Positions 23,498 through 32,605 of a stretch of DNA of 32,605 nucleotides are shown one piece after another. The DNA is from Acidobacteriota bacterium (GTDB lineage: Bacteria; Acidobacteriota; Vicinamibacteria; Vicinamibacterales; CAVVIG01), in the NCBI GenBank assembly GCA_023265155.1, contig JAHFUL010000019.1, forward strand, positions 1 to 32,605, read 5' to 3'. The notes below the pieces were generated by a model, which saw only the letters and a program-made list of their open reading frames with translations, had not been told where the DNA came from and did no database searches. Positions within the stretch are counted from its first letter, which is position 1. Every line of letters begins with the position of its first letter. The translations under genes were made by a program, and so were the position numbers.

Positions 23498-24139
23498 ATG
23501 GGTCTGCTAGATCGCATTGCACCGCGTCGAAGCGAATCGGAGCCCTTAGCCCCGACCGTCGTTGTCGGCGACCCCACCTTTTCCACGAAAGCGCTTCGCA
23601 AGTTCCTCACGGCCCTGACGGCTCGCGAGTCCCCCGTGCTCCTCGACCTGGGTCCTGTCGTCGGCAGCAACGTGAGCTTCTTCGGCGAACAGCTCGGCTG
23701 CAAGATTTTCGTCGAGGACATCTTCGCGGATCTCGATCGACATGTCCGGGGCGACAAGATCGATGCGTTTCCTGATTTTCTGAAGAAGCGCTTTCACCAG
23801 GTTGACGATTCGGTAAACGGCATTTTGTGCTGGGATCTCATCGACTATCTCGATCGGGCGTCCGCGCAGGCCCTTGCCGGGCAATTGACCCGGGTGCTGC
23901 GGCCGGAAGGGGCGCTCCTGGGATTCTTCGGGACGGCACAACCACCTGACATCCGGTATACGAAGTACATCATTGTCGACGAACTGAATCTGAGGCATCG
24001 CTCGTATCGCGCGGCCCGCGGGCGACAGACAATTCTCCTGAATCGCGATATCATCCGGCTGTTCGGAGGCCTGAGGGTGTCGGATTCCTTCCTCCTGCAG
24101 AACAACCTCAGGGAAATCCTCTTTCGAAAGCCTGCATAG
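23498..24139 (+). CDS. SAM-dependent methyltransferase-like protein
   Basis: 213 residues from ATG 23498. The central part looks like a class I methyltransferase fold: VLLDLGPVVGSNVSFFG in the motif I position, FVEDIFADLD as the acidic strand 2 end, GILCWDLIDYLD, then LTRVLRPEGALLGFFG as the post-motif turn. Motif I is atypical (LGPVVGSN rather than GxGxG), so cofactor binding is not certain. The N-terminus MGLLDRIAPRR is basic and amphipathic. The substrate is unknown. Its position after the bactofilin gene, with no gene between, suggests a shared transcript and possibly a cell-shape role; this is inference. Confidence 0.78.
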   Translation: MGLLDRIAPRRSESEPLAPTVVVGDPTFSTKALRKFLTALTARESPVLLDLGPVVGSNVSFFGEQLGCKIFVEDIFADLDRHVRGDKIDAFPDFLKKRFHQVDDSVNGILCWDLIDYLDRASAQALAGQLTRVLRPEGALLGFFGTAQPPDIRYTKYIIVDELNLRHRSYRAARGRQTILLNRDIIRLFGGLRVSDSFLLQNNLREILFRKPA

Positions 24140-24148
24140 GTTCCCGGT

Positions 24149-24261
24149 CACGAAGGCCACGAAATCACGCAATCACGAAACCGCACGCGGAGCCCAACGT
24201 GCGATCCGAGCTTCGTGTTTCCGAGTTTCGTGTCTCCGTGTTTTCGTGGCTTCGCTTCGTG
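24149..24261. repeat. CACGAA-type long inverted repeat
   Basis: The left arm 24149-24180 and the right arm 24226-24261 are near-complements made of CACGAA/TTCGTG words, with one four-base insertion and a few mismatches, around a ~45-base loop. A further TTCGTGGCTTCG copy follows to 24277. It belongs to the same element family as 21479-21527. It lies between the methyltransferase-like gene and the SAM hydroxide adenosyltransferase gene. Confidence 0.85.
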
Positions 24262-24325
24262 TCCTTCGTGGCTTCGCGGCATGCAGGCGGTCGAACATTC
24301 CCCTGCCGCTCGCAAGAGGGTAGAC

Positions 24326-25126
24326 GTGGCGCGTCCAGTCATTGCCCTTCTGACGGATTTCGGTCTAAGGGATCATTACGCTGGCGCGATGAAGGGTGTC
24401 GCGCTCGGGATCTGTCCGGAAGCGACGCTCGTCGACATTTCCCACGAGATTCCGGCGCATGACGTCCTGGCCGGAGCCCTCGAGCTCTCGGCCGCCTATC
24501 GATACTTTCCAGCCGGGACCGTCTTTCTCGTCGTGATCGATCCAGGCGTCGGATCGGCGCGCCGCGGCATCGCGGCCGAGGTCGGAGGCTACCGCTTCGT
24601 CGCTCCGGACAACGGCGTGCTGTCGGTCGTCCTCGATGCCGTGCCGCCTGAGAATCAGACGGTCGTCGTTGCGCTCACCGAGGCCCGTTACCAGCGACCC
24701 TCGGTCAGCCGGACGTTCGAAGGCCGCGACCGTTTCGCACCGGCTGCGGCATGGCTGGCGTCGGGCGTCGATCTGGCGGCGCTCGGGCCGCCGGTGGAGG
24801 CCGAGCGCCTGCAGCTGCCCCGACCCACGCTGTCGGACTGCGCCATCGACGGAGAGGTGCTGCGCGTCGATCGATTCGGCAATCTGATCACGAATATCGA
24901 TCGCACGACCGTCGAGAATCTTGCGGACGGTGGGCGGCTGACGATTCGAATCGGCGGGTGCGAGCTCCCCGGCGTGGTCTCGACCTACGCCGAGGCCGCG
25001 CCGGGTCGCCTGTGCGCGCTGTTCAGCAGCTCAGATCATCTGGAGATTGCGGCCAACGGCGCCAGTGCGGCCGCCGAGGTCCACGCCACCCGCGGCACGA
25101 AGGTCCGCGTCGTGCGGGGACCTTGA
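24326..25126 (+). CDS. SAM hydroxide adenosyltransferase (DUF62 family)
   Basis: 266 residues from GTG 24326 with AAGAGG upstream. ATG 24281 is in frame, but the extra residues are not family-like and run toward the repeat. Family members split S-adenosylmethionine into adenosine and methionine; fluorinase and chlorinase are relatives. Signatures: ALLTDFGLRDHYAGAMKGV, DPGVGSARRGIAAE, APDNGVLSVV, FEGRDRFAPAAAWLASG, and VDRFGNLITNID in the C-terminal domain. I see no long insertion loop like that of fluorinase, so water is the likely nucleophile. The next gene starts 27 bases after its stop. Confidence 0.94.
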   Translation: MARPVIALLTDFGLRDHYAGAMKGVALGICPEATLVDISHEIPAHDVLAGALELSAAYRYFPAGTVFLVVIDPGVGSARRGIAAEVGGYRFVAPDNGVLSVVLDAVPPENQTVVVALTEARYQRPSVSRTFEGRDRFAPAAAWLASGVDLAALGPPVEAERLQLPRPTLSDCAIDGEVLRVDRFGNLITNIDRTTVENLADGGRLTIRIGGCELPGVVSTYAEAAPGRLCALFSSSDHLEIAANGASAAAEVHATRGTKVRVVRGP

Positions 25127-25153
25127 ACCTTCGTGATACCATCCCCCCCGCCC

Positions 25154-26377
25154 ATGATCAGCTTCGAACTTTCGGACGAACAGCGATTGCTCGAGCAGTC
25201 CGTCCGCGAGTGGGGCTCGCGGGAAATCGCTCCACATATTCGGGACGCCGATCGTCAGCACCGGTTCGATCGCGAGCGTGTGCTGGGCGGCATGGCCGCG
25301 CTCGGTCTGCTCGGCATCTCGGTTCCCCAGGAGTACGGCGGGGCCGGGATGGATTACATCTGTCTCGGTCTCGCGAGCGAGGAGCTCGAGTACGTCGATA
25401 CGTCGCTGCGCGTCATCATGTCGGTGCACGCGGGCCTGAACTGCCTGTCGCTGCTGTCGTGGGGGACTGAAGATCAGAAACAGCGGTATCTCGTCCCTCA
25501 AGCGCAGGGCAGGAAGATCGCCGGCTATGGCCTGACCGAGCCCGGCGCGGGGAGCGACGCGCGCGCGATTCAGACAACGGCGGCGAAGAACGGCGACCGG
25601 TACGTGCTCAACGGCGAGAAATCATGGATCTCGCTGGCGGATGTTGCCGACAGCTTCATCGTCATTGCGTGGACAGACGCGGAGAAGAAAAAACAGCGCG
25701 ACCCTGGTGGCCTCAGCGCGTTCATCGTCGAACGCACCTTCAAGGGCTTCTCGAGCGGGCCGATGAAGGAGAAGTGGGGCATCCTCGCGGGCAACACCGG
25801 CTGGTTCAAAATGGACGGCGTCGAGGTGCCCGAAGAGAATCTGATTGGCCGGGCGGGCGAGGGTTTCAAGATCGCGATGTTCGCGCTCGACCAGGGCCGC
25901 TTCACGGTCGCCGCCGGCGCCACGGGCCTCATCCGCGCGTGTCGCGACGCGAGCGTGAAATACGCCAGGGAGCGGCACGCCTTCGGCGTCGAGATCGGAC
26001 AGCACCAGCTCGTCAAGGAAATGATCGCGCAGATGGAGTCGGACTATCAGTCGGCCCGGCTGCTGTGGCTCCGATCGGGCTGGATGAAGAACAATGGCCA
26101 GCGCAATACGAGGGAGACCGGACTCGCGAAGTGGTTTGCCACGGTCGCGTCCGAACGGGCGGCCGGTGATGCTGTGCAGATCCACGGGGCGAACGGCTAC
26201 TCCGACGAGTATCCGGTCGGCCGCTTTTACCGGAATTGCAAGGGCGCGGTCATCTACGAAGGCACGCGCGAGATTCACAAGCTGATGCAGGCCGATTATC
26301 TGCTCGGCTATCGAACCGATCGCCCGACCAGGTGCGAGCTCCCGGCCTACAAGCAGGAAGTCAAGAGTCAACACTGA
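25154..26377 (+). CDS. Acyl-CoA dehydrogenase
   Basis: 407 residues from ATG 25154; an upstream in-frame start at 25133 adds a Pro-rich septapeptide and is unlikely. An FAD enzyme that oxidises acyl-CoA thioesters to 2-enoyl-CoA. N-terminal ISFELSDEQRLLEQSVREW, central ACAD signature GLTEPGAGSDARAIQTTA and WISLADVADSF, and C-terminal FGVEIGQHQLVKEMIAQMES, QIHGANGYSDEYPVGRFYR and YEGTREIHKLM, where the Glu of YEGT is the catalytic base. Chain-length preference cannot be read from the sequence; short-chain or glutaryl-CoA-like enzymes are both possible. The glpX start is 15 bases downstream. Confidence 0.95.
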   Translation: MISFELSDEQRLLEQSVREWGSREIAPHIRDADRQHRFDRERVLGGMAALGLLGISVPQEYGGAGMDYICLGLASEELEYVDTSLRVIMSVHAGLNCLSLLSWGTEDQKQRYLVPQAQGRKIAGYGLTEPGAGSDARAIQTTAAKNGDRYVLNGEKSWISLADVADSFIVIAWTDAEKKKQRDPGGLSAFIVERTFKGFSSGPMKEKWGILAGNTGWFKMDGVEVPEENLIGRAGEGFKIAMFALDQGRFTVAAGATGLIRACRDASVKYARERHAFGVEIGQHQLVKEMIAQMESDYQSARLLWLRSGWMKNNGQRNTRETGLAKWFATVASERAAGDAVQIHGANGYSDEYPVGRFYRNCKGAVIYEGTREIHKLMQADYLLGYRTDRPTRCELPAYKQEVKSQH

Positions 26378-26392
26378 GAATGCCGTTCATTT

Positions 26393-27376
26393 ATGGATTC
26401 TGATCTCTCGCTCGAATTCTTGAGGGTCGTCGAGGAAGCCGCAATCGCCTGCGCGCACACGATGGGCAAGGGCGATCGGCACCATTCCGATCACGTGGCA
26501 GTCGAGGCGATGCGGCGCGTCATGGACACCGTGCCGATCGACGGCACCATCGTCATTGGTGAAGGTGAGCGCGACGAGGCGCCGATGCTGTACATCGGCG
26601 AAAAAGTCGGCATGGCCCAGTCGAAAGGGAACGGGGGCTTCGAGCAGGTGGATATCGCCGTCGATCCGCTCGAAGGGACGAATCTCTGCGCAACGGGCGC
26701 GGCCAACGCCATCGCCGTACTCGCCGCATCGAACCGCGGTGGCCTGCTGCACGCACCGGACCTCTACATGGAGAAGCTGGTGGTAGGTCCGAGCTCGAAG
26801 GATCATGTGAATCTCGACGCGCCCGTTCAAGAGAATCTCACCGCGATCGCGAAGTGCCTGGACCGGCAGGTGGAAGATCTGGTCGTCATCGTGCTGGAGC
26901 GCGAGCGGCACCAGAAGCTCATCGCAGACATCCGCGCGACCGGAGCCCGCATCCGGCTCATCGGGGACGGAGATCTGTCGGCTGGCATCGCGGCGGCTGT
27001 CGTGGGATCGGGGGTCCACGCGGTGATGGGCACAGGAGGCGCGCCGGAAGGCGTGATCACGGCCGCTGCCATGCGCTGCCTGAACGGCGAGATCTTCGCA
27101 CGGCTCGTCGTGACGAAGCCTGAGCACGAGGAACGTTGCCGCACGATGGGGATCACGGATTTCAAGAAGGTCTACCGATCCCGGGACCTGGCGTGTGGGG
27201 ACAGCATCATTTTTGCTGCGACGGGAGTGACGGACGGGACCCTGATGCGGGGCGTCCGGTTCTTCGGCGACGGCATCCGCACCAGCTCGGTGATTATGCA
27301 GAACAATCCGCACCGGATCCGGTTCATCGACAGCATTCACGTCGCGCCTTCGGGCGACGTCAAGATTCACTTCTGA
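26393..27376 (+). CDS. glpX: Class II fructose-1,6-bisphosphatase
   Basis: 327 residues from ATG 26393. It removes the 1-phosphate of fructose-1,6-bisphosphate in gluconeogenesis. GlpX signatures: [34 protein letters not shown] (metal-binding Asp and Glu), [41 protein letters not shown], and the C-terminal [13 protein letters not shown]. All expected acidic ligands are present. Length is typical. The tsaC start follows five bases after its stop. Confidence 0.97.
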   Translation: MDSDLSLEFLRVVEEAAIACAHTMGKGDRHHSDHVAVEAMRRVMDTVPIDGTIVIGEGERDEAPMLYIGEKVGMAQSKGNGGFEQVDIAVDPLEGTNLCATGAANAIAVLAASNRGGLLHAPDLYMEKLVVGPSSKDHVNLDAPVQENLTAIAKCLDRQVEDLVVIVLERERHQKLIADIRATGARIRLIGDGDLSAGIAAAVVGSGVHAVMGTGGAPEGVITAAAMRCLNGEIFARLVVTKPEHEERCRTMGITDFKKVYRSRDLACGDSIIFAATGVTDGTLMRGVRFFGDGIRTSSVIMQNNPHRIRFIDSIHVAPSGDVKIHF

Positions 27377-27381
27377 TTCGC

Positions 27382-28020
27382 GTGATCAGGCTGCGGATCG
27401 ACGCGAACCTGCCCGACCCCGCCGTGATCGATACCGCCGCAGCCGCGATTCGCCTGGGCGGGCTGGTCGCTCTGCCCACCGACACGCTCTACGGCCTGGC
27501 GGCCGATCCGTTCAACCGCGAAGCCGTGCAGCGGGTCTTCGCGGTCAAGAGGCGCAGCGCCGGGCAGCCCTTGCCGCTGGTCGCCGCGGACCTTGCGCAA
27601 CTGGTCCGACATATCGGCGAGCTCTCGCCATCGGTTCGGCGGCTGGCCCTCCGTTTCTGGCCCGGTCCGCTCACGCTCCTCGTGGCTGCTCCGCCGGCGA
27701 TTGTCGCCGAAGCGACCGGCGGGACCGGGCGCATCGGCGTTCGCGTGCCCAATCACCGAGTGGCGCTCGACCTCTGCCGCGCCTGCGATCGCCCACTCAC
27801 GGCCACCAGCGCGAATGTCAGCGGACAGCCTGCGTCGGACGACCCGGATGTCGTCGCCGCCTCATTTTCTGACCGCTCCCAGATCGATCTACTCCTGGAC
27901 GCGGGCAGGACGACGGGCGGACCGCCGTCAACGATCGTGGATCTCACAGGAGATGCGGCGCGGCTTGTACGGGCCGGTGCCATTGGATGGGAAGAAATTC
28001 TGGCATGCCTGCAGGCGTAA
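27382..28020 (+). CDS. tsaC: L-threonylcarbamoyladenylate synthase
   Basis: 212 residues from GTG 27382. It makes threonylcarbamoyl-AMP from threonine, bicarbonate and ATP for t6A37 of tRNAs that read ANN codons. YrdC-domain signatures: GGLVALPTDTLYGLAADPFN, VFAVKRRSAGQPLPLVA, LRFWPGPLTLLV, GRIGVRVPNHRVA and ATSANVSGQPAS. There is no C-terminal Sua5 domain, so it is the short TsaC form. Its last 16 bases overlap the hflX start, giving translational coupling. Confidence 0.94.
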   Translation: MIRLRIDANLPDPAVIDTAAAAIRLGGLVALPTDTLYGLAADPFNREAVQRVFAVKRRSAGQPLPLVAADLAQLVRHIGELSPSVRRLALRFWPGPLTLLVAAPPAIVAEATGGTGRIGVRVPNHRVALDLCRACDRPLTATSANVSGQPASDDPDVVAASFSDRSQIDLLLDAGRTTGGPPSTIVDLTGDAARLVRAGAIGWEEILACLQA

Positions 28021-29318
28021 GCCGGACCTTCGGGTCGGGCGTTCGCACGTCCACCCGCGGCTCGCGCGCTCGCGAGCGAGCGGCGCTGGTTGGTCTCGTC
28101 GCGGGACGCGCGCGCCGGCTCGACGCTGAGCGCTCGATGGACGAGCTGGCTGGGCTCGCCGACGCCGCCGGCGCCGACGTGGTGCTGCGCGTGCTGCAGG
28201 AGCGGGCGAAGCCCGACCCGGCGACCTTTCTCGGTTCCGGCAAAGTGGAAACGCTGGCGGTGTCGTGCAGCGAGACGGGCGCCGGCCTCGTCATCTTCGA
28301 CAGCGAGCTGACGCCGGCACAGCTCCGTCAGATCGAAGAGAAAGTCGGGCAGAAGATCCTCGATCGCACCCAGCTCATTCTCGACATCTTCGCGCGCCGG
28401 GCTCAAACGCGCGAAGGCAAGCTGCAGGTGGAACTGGCACAGCTCAAGTACCTGTTGCCGCGCCTCGCGGGATCCGGTGACGCGCTGTCGAGGCTCGGCG
28501 GCGGGATCGGGACCAGGGGCCCTGGTGAAACGAAGCTCGAGACCGACCGCCGTCGGATCCGCGCGCGCATTCATTCCATCAGCGGAGACATCGAACGCGT
28601 GCGTCAGCGCCGGGCGCAACTGCGGGAGCGCCGCCACAAGGCGTCGGTCCCCACCGTCGCGCTCGTCGGCTACACCAACGCCGGCAAGACAACGCTGTTC
28701 AATCTACTGGCGGGTGCACGCGCGGAAGTTTCGGATGCGCTGTTTGTCACGCTCGACCCGCTCGTGCGGCAGGTGCGGCTTCCGGACAATCGCGAGCTCC
28801 TCGTCTCCGATACGGTCGGTTTCATCGATCGGTTGCCGCACGCGCTGGTGGCCGCCTTTCGGGCCACGCTCGAGGAGGTCGTGGGGGCCGATCTCGTCCT
28901 GCACGTCATCGACGCGGCAGCGCCCGATCGCGAGCGGCGGATCAGCGCGGTTCAGCAGGTGCTCGAGGAGCTCGGAGCGACCGGTGTGCCGATTGTCGAG
29001 GTCTACAACAAGTGCGATCAGCTCACGGCCGACGAGCGTCGCCGGCTGCAGGATTCGGATCCCGCCGCCCTGTGCATCTCCGCACTCCGGCACGAAGGAG
29101 CGGATGAGCTGGTGGAAACCATCGCCTCCCGTCTGGCTCTGGATGTCCGGCGTGTGACGCTCGCCTTCGATCCGGAGAGCCCGGTCGATCGCCAGCGGAT
29201 CGCTCAACTCTATCGGTTGGCCCGGGTCCTCGTTCACGAGTCCCGCGATGGCCGCGTCTCCATCGTCGCCGATGTCCCGCGACGCCTCCTCGCACGCCTT
29301 CGGCCCGACGCGAGGTAA
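28005..29318 (+). CDS. hflX: Ribosome-dissociating GTPase HflX
   Basis: 437 residues from ATG 28005; ATG 27987 is an alternative six codons upstream. A translational GTPase that splits stalled or stressed ribosomes. The N-terminal HflX domain contains GKVETLAVSC, FDSELTPAQLRQIEEKVG and LDRTQLILDIFARRAQTREG. The glycine-rich linker GGGIGTRGPGETKLETDRR precedes the G domain: G1 GYTNAGKTT, G3 DTVGFIDRLP, G4 NKCD, G5-like CISAL. A C-terminal ~65-residue domain follows. All motifs are intact. It overlaps tsaC by 16 bases, and the next gene starts 12 bases downstream. Confidence 0.96.
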   Translation: MPAGVSRTFGSGVRTSTRGSRARERAALVGLVAGRARRLDAERSMDELAGLADAAGADVVLRVLQERAKPDPATFLGSGKVETLAVSCSETGAGLVIFDSELTPAQLRQIEEKVGQKILDRTQLILDIFARRAQTREGKLQVELAQLKYLLPRLAGSGDALSRLGGGIGTRGPGETKLETDRRRIRARIHSISGDIERVRQRRAQLRERRHKASVPTVALVGYTNAGKTTLFNLLAGARAEVSDALFVTLDPLVRQVRLPDNRELLVSDTVGFIDRLPHALVAAFRATLEEVVGADLVLHVIDAAAPDRERRISAVQQVLEELGATGVPIVEVYNKCDQLTADERRRLQDSDPAALCISALRHEGADELVETIASRLALDVRRVTLAFDPESPVDRQRIAQLYRLARVLVHESRDGRVSIVADVPRRLLARLRPDAR

Positions 29319-29330
29319 ACTTTGATTATC

Positions 29331-30703
29331 ATGCGCACGCCCGCAGTCCTCGTCCTGATTGGACTGATCGCCGTGGGCGCGTGCGCGCCGAAAATTATTC
29401 CGGCGCCTGTCGTCACCGCGCCAAGATTCCCGCAGTTCACGCAGCCCCCGGTGCCGGAGTCACTGGCGGGGACGAGCGCGGTGAGCGCCTACGATCTCGG
29501 CTGGCGGCTGTTCCAGGCGGGCGACCTCAAGACCGCCGAGCGGGCATACGCGACGGCGCTGAAAGCATCGCCGTCTTTCTATCCGGCGGAAACCGCGAGC
29601 GGCTACCTCGAGCTCTCACGCAGCGATCCGAAGGCCGCGCTGCCGTACTTCGACAGCGCGCTGGAACACCGGCGCGACTATGTGTCTGCGCTGGTGGGAC
29701 GCGGCCAGACGCTCGCGGCCCTGGAGCGCGAGTCGGAAGCCGCTGAAGCCTTCGCCGCGGCGCTGGCGGCCGATCCCTCACTTGTCGATCTCTCCCGCCG
29801 CATCGAGGTCCTCAAGTTCCGCGGGGTAGAGAAGGATCTGGCTGCGGCCCGGCAGGCGGCGCGGTCAGGCAGGCCCGACGAAGCCATCCGCGCGTATCAG
29901 GCCGCCATCGCGAGCTCGCCTGACAGCGCGTTTCTCTATCGTGAGCTGGCCGCCGCCGAGGCGGAGAAGGGCGAGACCGATCTCGCGCTCGCGCACGTCC
30001 AGCGGGCGACGTCGCTCGATCCCGCCGATGCCGCATCGTTTGCGCAGATGGGGGAGTTGCTCGAAGCACGCGGAGACGTCGACGGCGCTCTCGCCGCGTA
30101 CACATCGGCGCTGACCCTCGAGCCGAGCGAGGTGGTGGGGGCGCGGCGCGACGCGGTCCGCGCGCGCGCCGCCCTGGCGCGTCTCCCCGAGGAGTACCGC
30201 GCGATTGCGGAGGCGCCGCAGGTCACACGCGCGGATTTGGCCGCGCTGATTGGGGTTCGTCTCGGAGCGCTCCTGCAGTCCGTGCGGACCGGCGATCCCG
30301 TCGTGGTCACCGACACCCGGGCAAACTGGGCCGAGCCGTGGATCATGACCGTCGTTCGCGCCGGCGTGATGGAGCCGTACGAGAACCACACCTTTCAACC
30401 GAGGGTGGTCGTTCGCCGGGTGGACCTGGCCCAGGCCGCAAGCCGGCTGCTTCAACGTCTTGCCGCGATGTCACCCACGCTGGCCAGGCCGTGGGAGAAC
30501 GCGCGCGGGCGCTTCAGCGATATGACGCAGGGCCATCTGGCATATCCGGCCGCGTCGGTTGCCGTGGCAGCGGGCGTGATGGCCGTTGGTTCGGACACCG
30601 CGTTCCAGCCTTCGCGCCCCGTGACGGGTGCCGAGGCGGTCCAGGCCGTCCGGCGATTGGAGACACTGGCCGGACTTCCCGGCGCCCGAGACAGCAATCG
30701 GCC

Positions 30704-30707
<4 letters not shown>
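29331..30707 (+). CDS. Lipoprotein with TPR repeats and an SLH-like C-terminal domain
   Basis: 458 residues from ATG 29331 (a TTG at 29322 is alternative). The N-terminus is a lipoprotein signal: hydrophobic VLVLIGLIAVGA followed by Cys with a VGAC lipobox, then a Pro-rich linker. Residues ~50-290 hold several TPRs (for example YDLGWRLFQAGDLKTAERAY, and IRAYQAAIASSPDSAFLYRE). The C-terminal ~150 residues look like S-layer-homology units: VTRADLAALIGVRLGALL, then ANWAEPWIMTVVRAGVMEPY with FQPRVVVRRVDLAQA. SLH domains bind cell-wall polymers or peptidoglycan, so it may bridge the outer membrane and the wall. The function is unknown. It overlaps pgsA in an ATGA. Confidence 0.88.
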
Positions 30708-31257
<550 letters not shown>

Positions 31258-31261
<4 letters not shown>

Positions 31262-32346
31262 ATCGTAGCCTTCGTGCCGGCTTCGCGATGTCGCTGGCTC
31301 TCGCGAGCGGGGCCCCTGCGCAGAGCGCCTCGAAGCAAGCCGTTGTCGACACGGCTGTGGGGACCTTCATCATCGATCTCACGCCGGCGGCCGCACCCAA
31401 TCAGGTCGCGCATTTCGTGAAAACCGCCGAGGACGGTGGGTACGACGGAACGATCTTTCACCGGATGGTGAAGTACGGCATGGTGCAGGGCGGCGATCCG
31501 TTGACGAAGGACCCCGCAAAACGAAGCACGTACGGCACCGGAGGCCTGAACGCCGTCAAAGCGGAATCGCGCGCGCCGAAGATGACCGCAGGCTCGGTGG
31601 CTGCAGTGATGATTCCCGGCAGGCCGGACAGCGCCGGGGCGCAATTCTTCGTGGTCATCGTCGATCAACCGGCGCTCGACGGACAGTACACGGTCTTTGG
31701 CCACGTGTCGGATGGTCTGGAGGTCGTGCAGAAGATTTCGGAGACGCCGACCGATGCCGCGGGTCTGGCGACGGAGCGTGTCGAAATCCGCCGGGTGACC
31801 ATCCGGGACACGCCACCGCCCGTGCCCGAGCCGTTCTCCACCGAATCCATCCAGGAGCTCGCGCTGTATCGCGCGATCCTGGACACCAGCGCCGGACCAG
31901 TGGCGATTGAATTGTTTCCGGACAAGGCGCCCGGACATGTTCGCCAGTTCCTGCGCCTGGCCCAGAGTGGGGTCTACGACGGCATGGCCTTCCACAGAGT
32001 GGTGCCAGGGTTCGTCATCCAGACGGGCGCCCTGTCTTCGCGCTCTCTGCCGCTGACCGACAAACAGCAGAAGCTCGTTCAGAATCTGCAGCCGGAATTC
32101 AACGACACGAAGCACGTGAAGGGGATTGTCTCGATGGCCCGCGGAGATGATCCGGCGAGCGCGACCACCTCGTTCTTCATTTGCACGGGCGTGGCCAGCG
32201 CGCTCGACGGTCAGTATACGGCGTTCGGGCGAGTGGTCGAGGGCTTGTCGGTCGTTGACGCCATTGAAGGCGCGCCCCGGACGAATGAGACGCCGAACGT
32301 CCGCATCGACCTCAGGACCGTGCGCGTCGAGCGGACAAAGCCGTAG
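31258..32346 (+). CDS. Peptidylprolyl isomerase with two cyclophilin domains
   Basis: 362 residues from ATG 31258, overlapping the pgsA stop by four bases. A likely signal peptide (AMSLALASGAPAQSAS) points to the periplasm, where it would speed proline isomerisation. Domain 1 spans ~25-185: VVDTAVGTFIIDLTP, FHRMVKYGMVQGGDP, AGAQFFVVI and LDGQYTVFGHV. Domain 2 spans ~205-360: AILDTSAGPVAIELFP, FHRVVPGFVIQTG, ATTSFFICTG and LDGQYTAFGRVVEG. Domain 1 keeps the usual FHR...QGGD core; domain 2 has QTGA in place of QGGD, so its activity may differ. Most bacterial cyclophilins have one domain, so this is an internal duplication. Confidence 0.92.
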
Positions 32347-32358
32347 CGCGGTACGCAG

Positions 32359-32379
32359 CGCGGCCCTTTTAGGGCCGCG
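32359..32379. repeat. Perfect hairpin after the cyclophilin gene
   Basis: CGCGGCCCT-TTT-AGGGCCGCG: nine perfect base pairs with a three-base loop, 13 bases after the stop of the cyclophilin gene. It is a likely transcription-stopping hairpin, though no T-run follows; it also borders the tandem repeat array. Confidence 0.7.
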
Positions 32380-32392
32380 TATTCGCGGGGCC

Positions 32393-32527
32393 GAGAGCCC
32401 CGCGCTACGAGGGGCGGCGTTTCACGTCGCCGAGAGCCCCGCGCCACGAGGGGCGGCGTTTCACGTCGCCGAGAGCCCCGCGCCACGAGGGGCGGCGTTT
32501 CACGTCGCCGAGAGCCCCGCGCTACGT
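32393..32527. repeat. 39-bp tandem repeat, three copies plus a partial
   Basis: Units begin with GAGAGCCCC at 32393, 32432 and 32471, exactly 39 bases apart, with a partial fourth from 32510. Copies are nearly identical. Each unit holds an internal stem-loop (GGCGGCG/CGTCGCC). The preceding CGCGGGG can also pair with the first CCCCGCG. Long frames through it on the minus strand are artefacts of a period divisible by three. Confidence 0.93.
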
Positions 32528-32605
32528 CGTCGGAATCACTCTCGTCACCCGGATAGGGACGCCTACCAAATACTCCACCTGAATCCGATCACCCGGCTCG
32601 AGGTT
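32522..32605 (-). CDS. C-terminal end of an unknown protein (5' part outside window)
   Basis: On the reverse strand 27 codons are open from the window edge to TAG 32524-32522, reading NLEPGDRIQVEYLVGVPIRV and ending VIPTT. The composition looks coding, with an L-E-P-G-D-R turn between beta strands. The stop lies in the last partial copy of the 39-bp repeat. Too short to assign a family; it is convergent with the cyclophilin gene. Confidence 0.45.
   Translation of the reverse strand, partial: NLEPGDRIQVEYLVGVPIRVTRVIPTT

Noticed and set aside
24148-24342. A 64-codon minus-strand frame full of His-Glu and Lys-Pro repeats.
   Set aside because: It is a translation of the CACGAA inverted repeat and not a gene.
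26387-27370. A 327-codon open frame antisense to the whole of glpX.
   Set aside because: It mirrors glpX base for base; in GC-rich genes antisense frames often stay open. Its product resembles no family, while glpX shows all its motifs.
32211-32486. A 91-codon minus-strand frame with repeated ARGSRRRETPPLV.
   Set aside because: It is the 39-bp repeat read as protein, then the antisense of the cyclophilin gene.
32393-32527. CRISPR array.
   Set aside because: Units are contiguous with no unique spacers between them, and no cas genes are present; it is a plain tandem repeat.

Overview
The window is high-GC, gene-dense chromosomal DNA, most likely from an acidobacterium of the Vicinamibacteria type. 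This rests on a secreted VWFA-related protein of the kind typical of Acidobacteria, a soluble PknB-like kinase with a TPR-type tail, a bactofilin, an SLH/TPR lipoprotein, and short simple-sequence repeats scattered between and inside genes. The assignment is inference; there is no rRNA or other taxonomic marker in the window.

Layout. 1-1810: 3'-truncated Ser/Thr kinase (minus). 2203-3063: secreted cupin protein. 3171-4166: three tightly overlapping small genes (DUF3467-like, unknown, HicA-like) of visibly lower GC, next to tRNA-Lys(UUU). 4456-9677: a lone receiver, then a minus-strand block running receiver, hemE, hemH, hemY, arginase. 9828-12468: a possible PD-(D/E)XK-like protein with a basic tail, an Arg-rich partner, and the VWFA-related protein. 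12469-13470: a decayed, gene-poor stretch with palindromic GGGGTCAGACCCC repeats and a frameshifted DNA-methyltransferase remnant. 13471-18962: secreted M20 peptidase, small membrane protein, D,D-carboxypeptidase, FdhE, glycogen synthase. 19042-22735: trxA-trxB facing mnmA and a cysteine desulfurase. 22891-24139: bactofilin and a methyltransferase-like protein. 24326-32346: a long co-directional run: SAM hydroxide adenosyltransferase, acyl-CoA dehydrogenase, glpX, tsaC, hflX, TPR/SLH lipoprotein, pgsA, double cyclophilin. 32347-32605: a hairpin, a 39-bp tandem repeat and the 3' end of a minus-strand gene.

Functional groupings. Late haem synthesis (hemE, hemH, hemY) is translationally coupled to an upstream receiver protein. 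Thioredoxin and its reductase overlap as one unit. The desulfurase can supply sulfur to MnmA for tRNA wobble thiolation (tRNA-Lys UUU, also in the window, is a classic substrate), and TsaC makes the t6A precursor. From hflX to the cyclophilin the genes overlap or nearly abut, suggesting one transcript.

The best candidates for something undescribed are the three-gene cassette at 3171-4166, the nuclease-like/Arg-rich pair at 9828-11072, and the in-frame repeat expansions in two adjacent haem genes. No CRISPR array, prophage or intact insertion sequence was seen.
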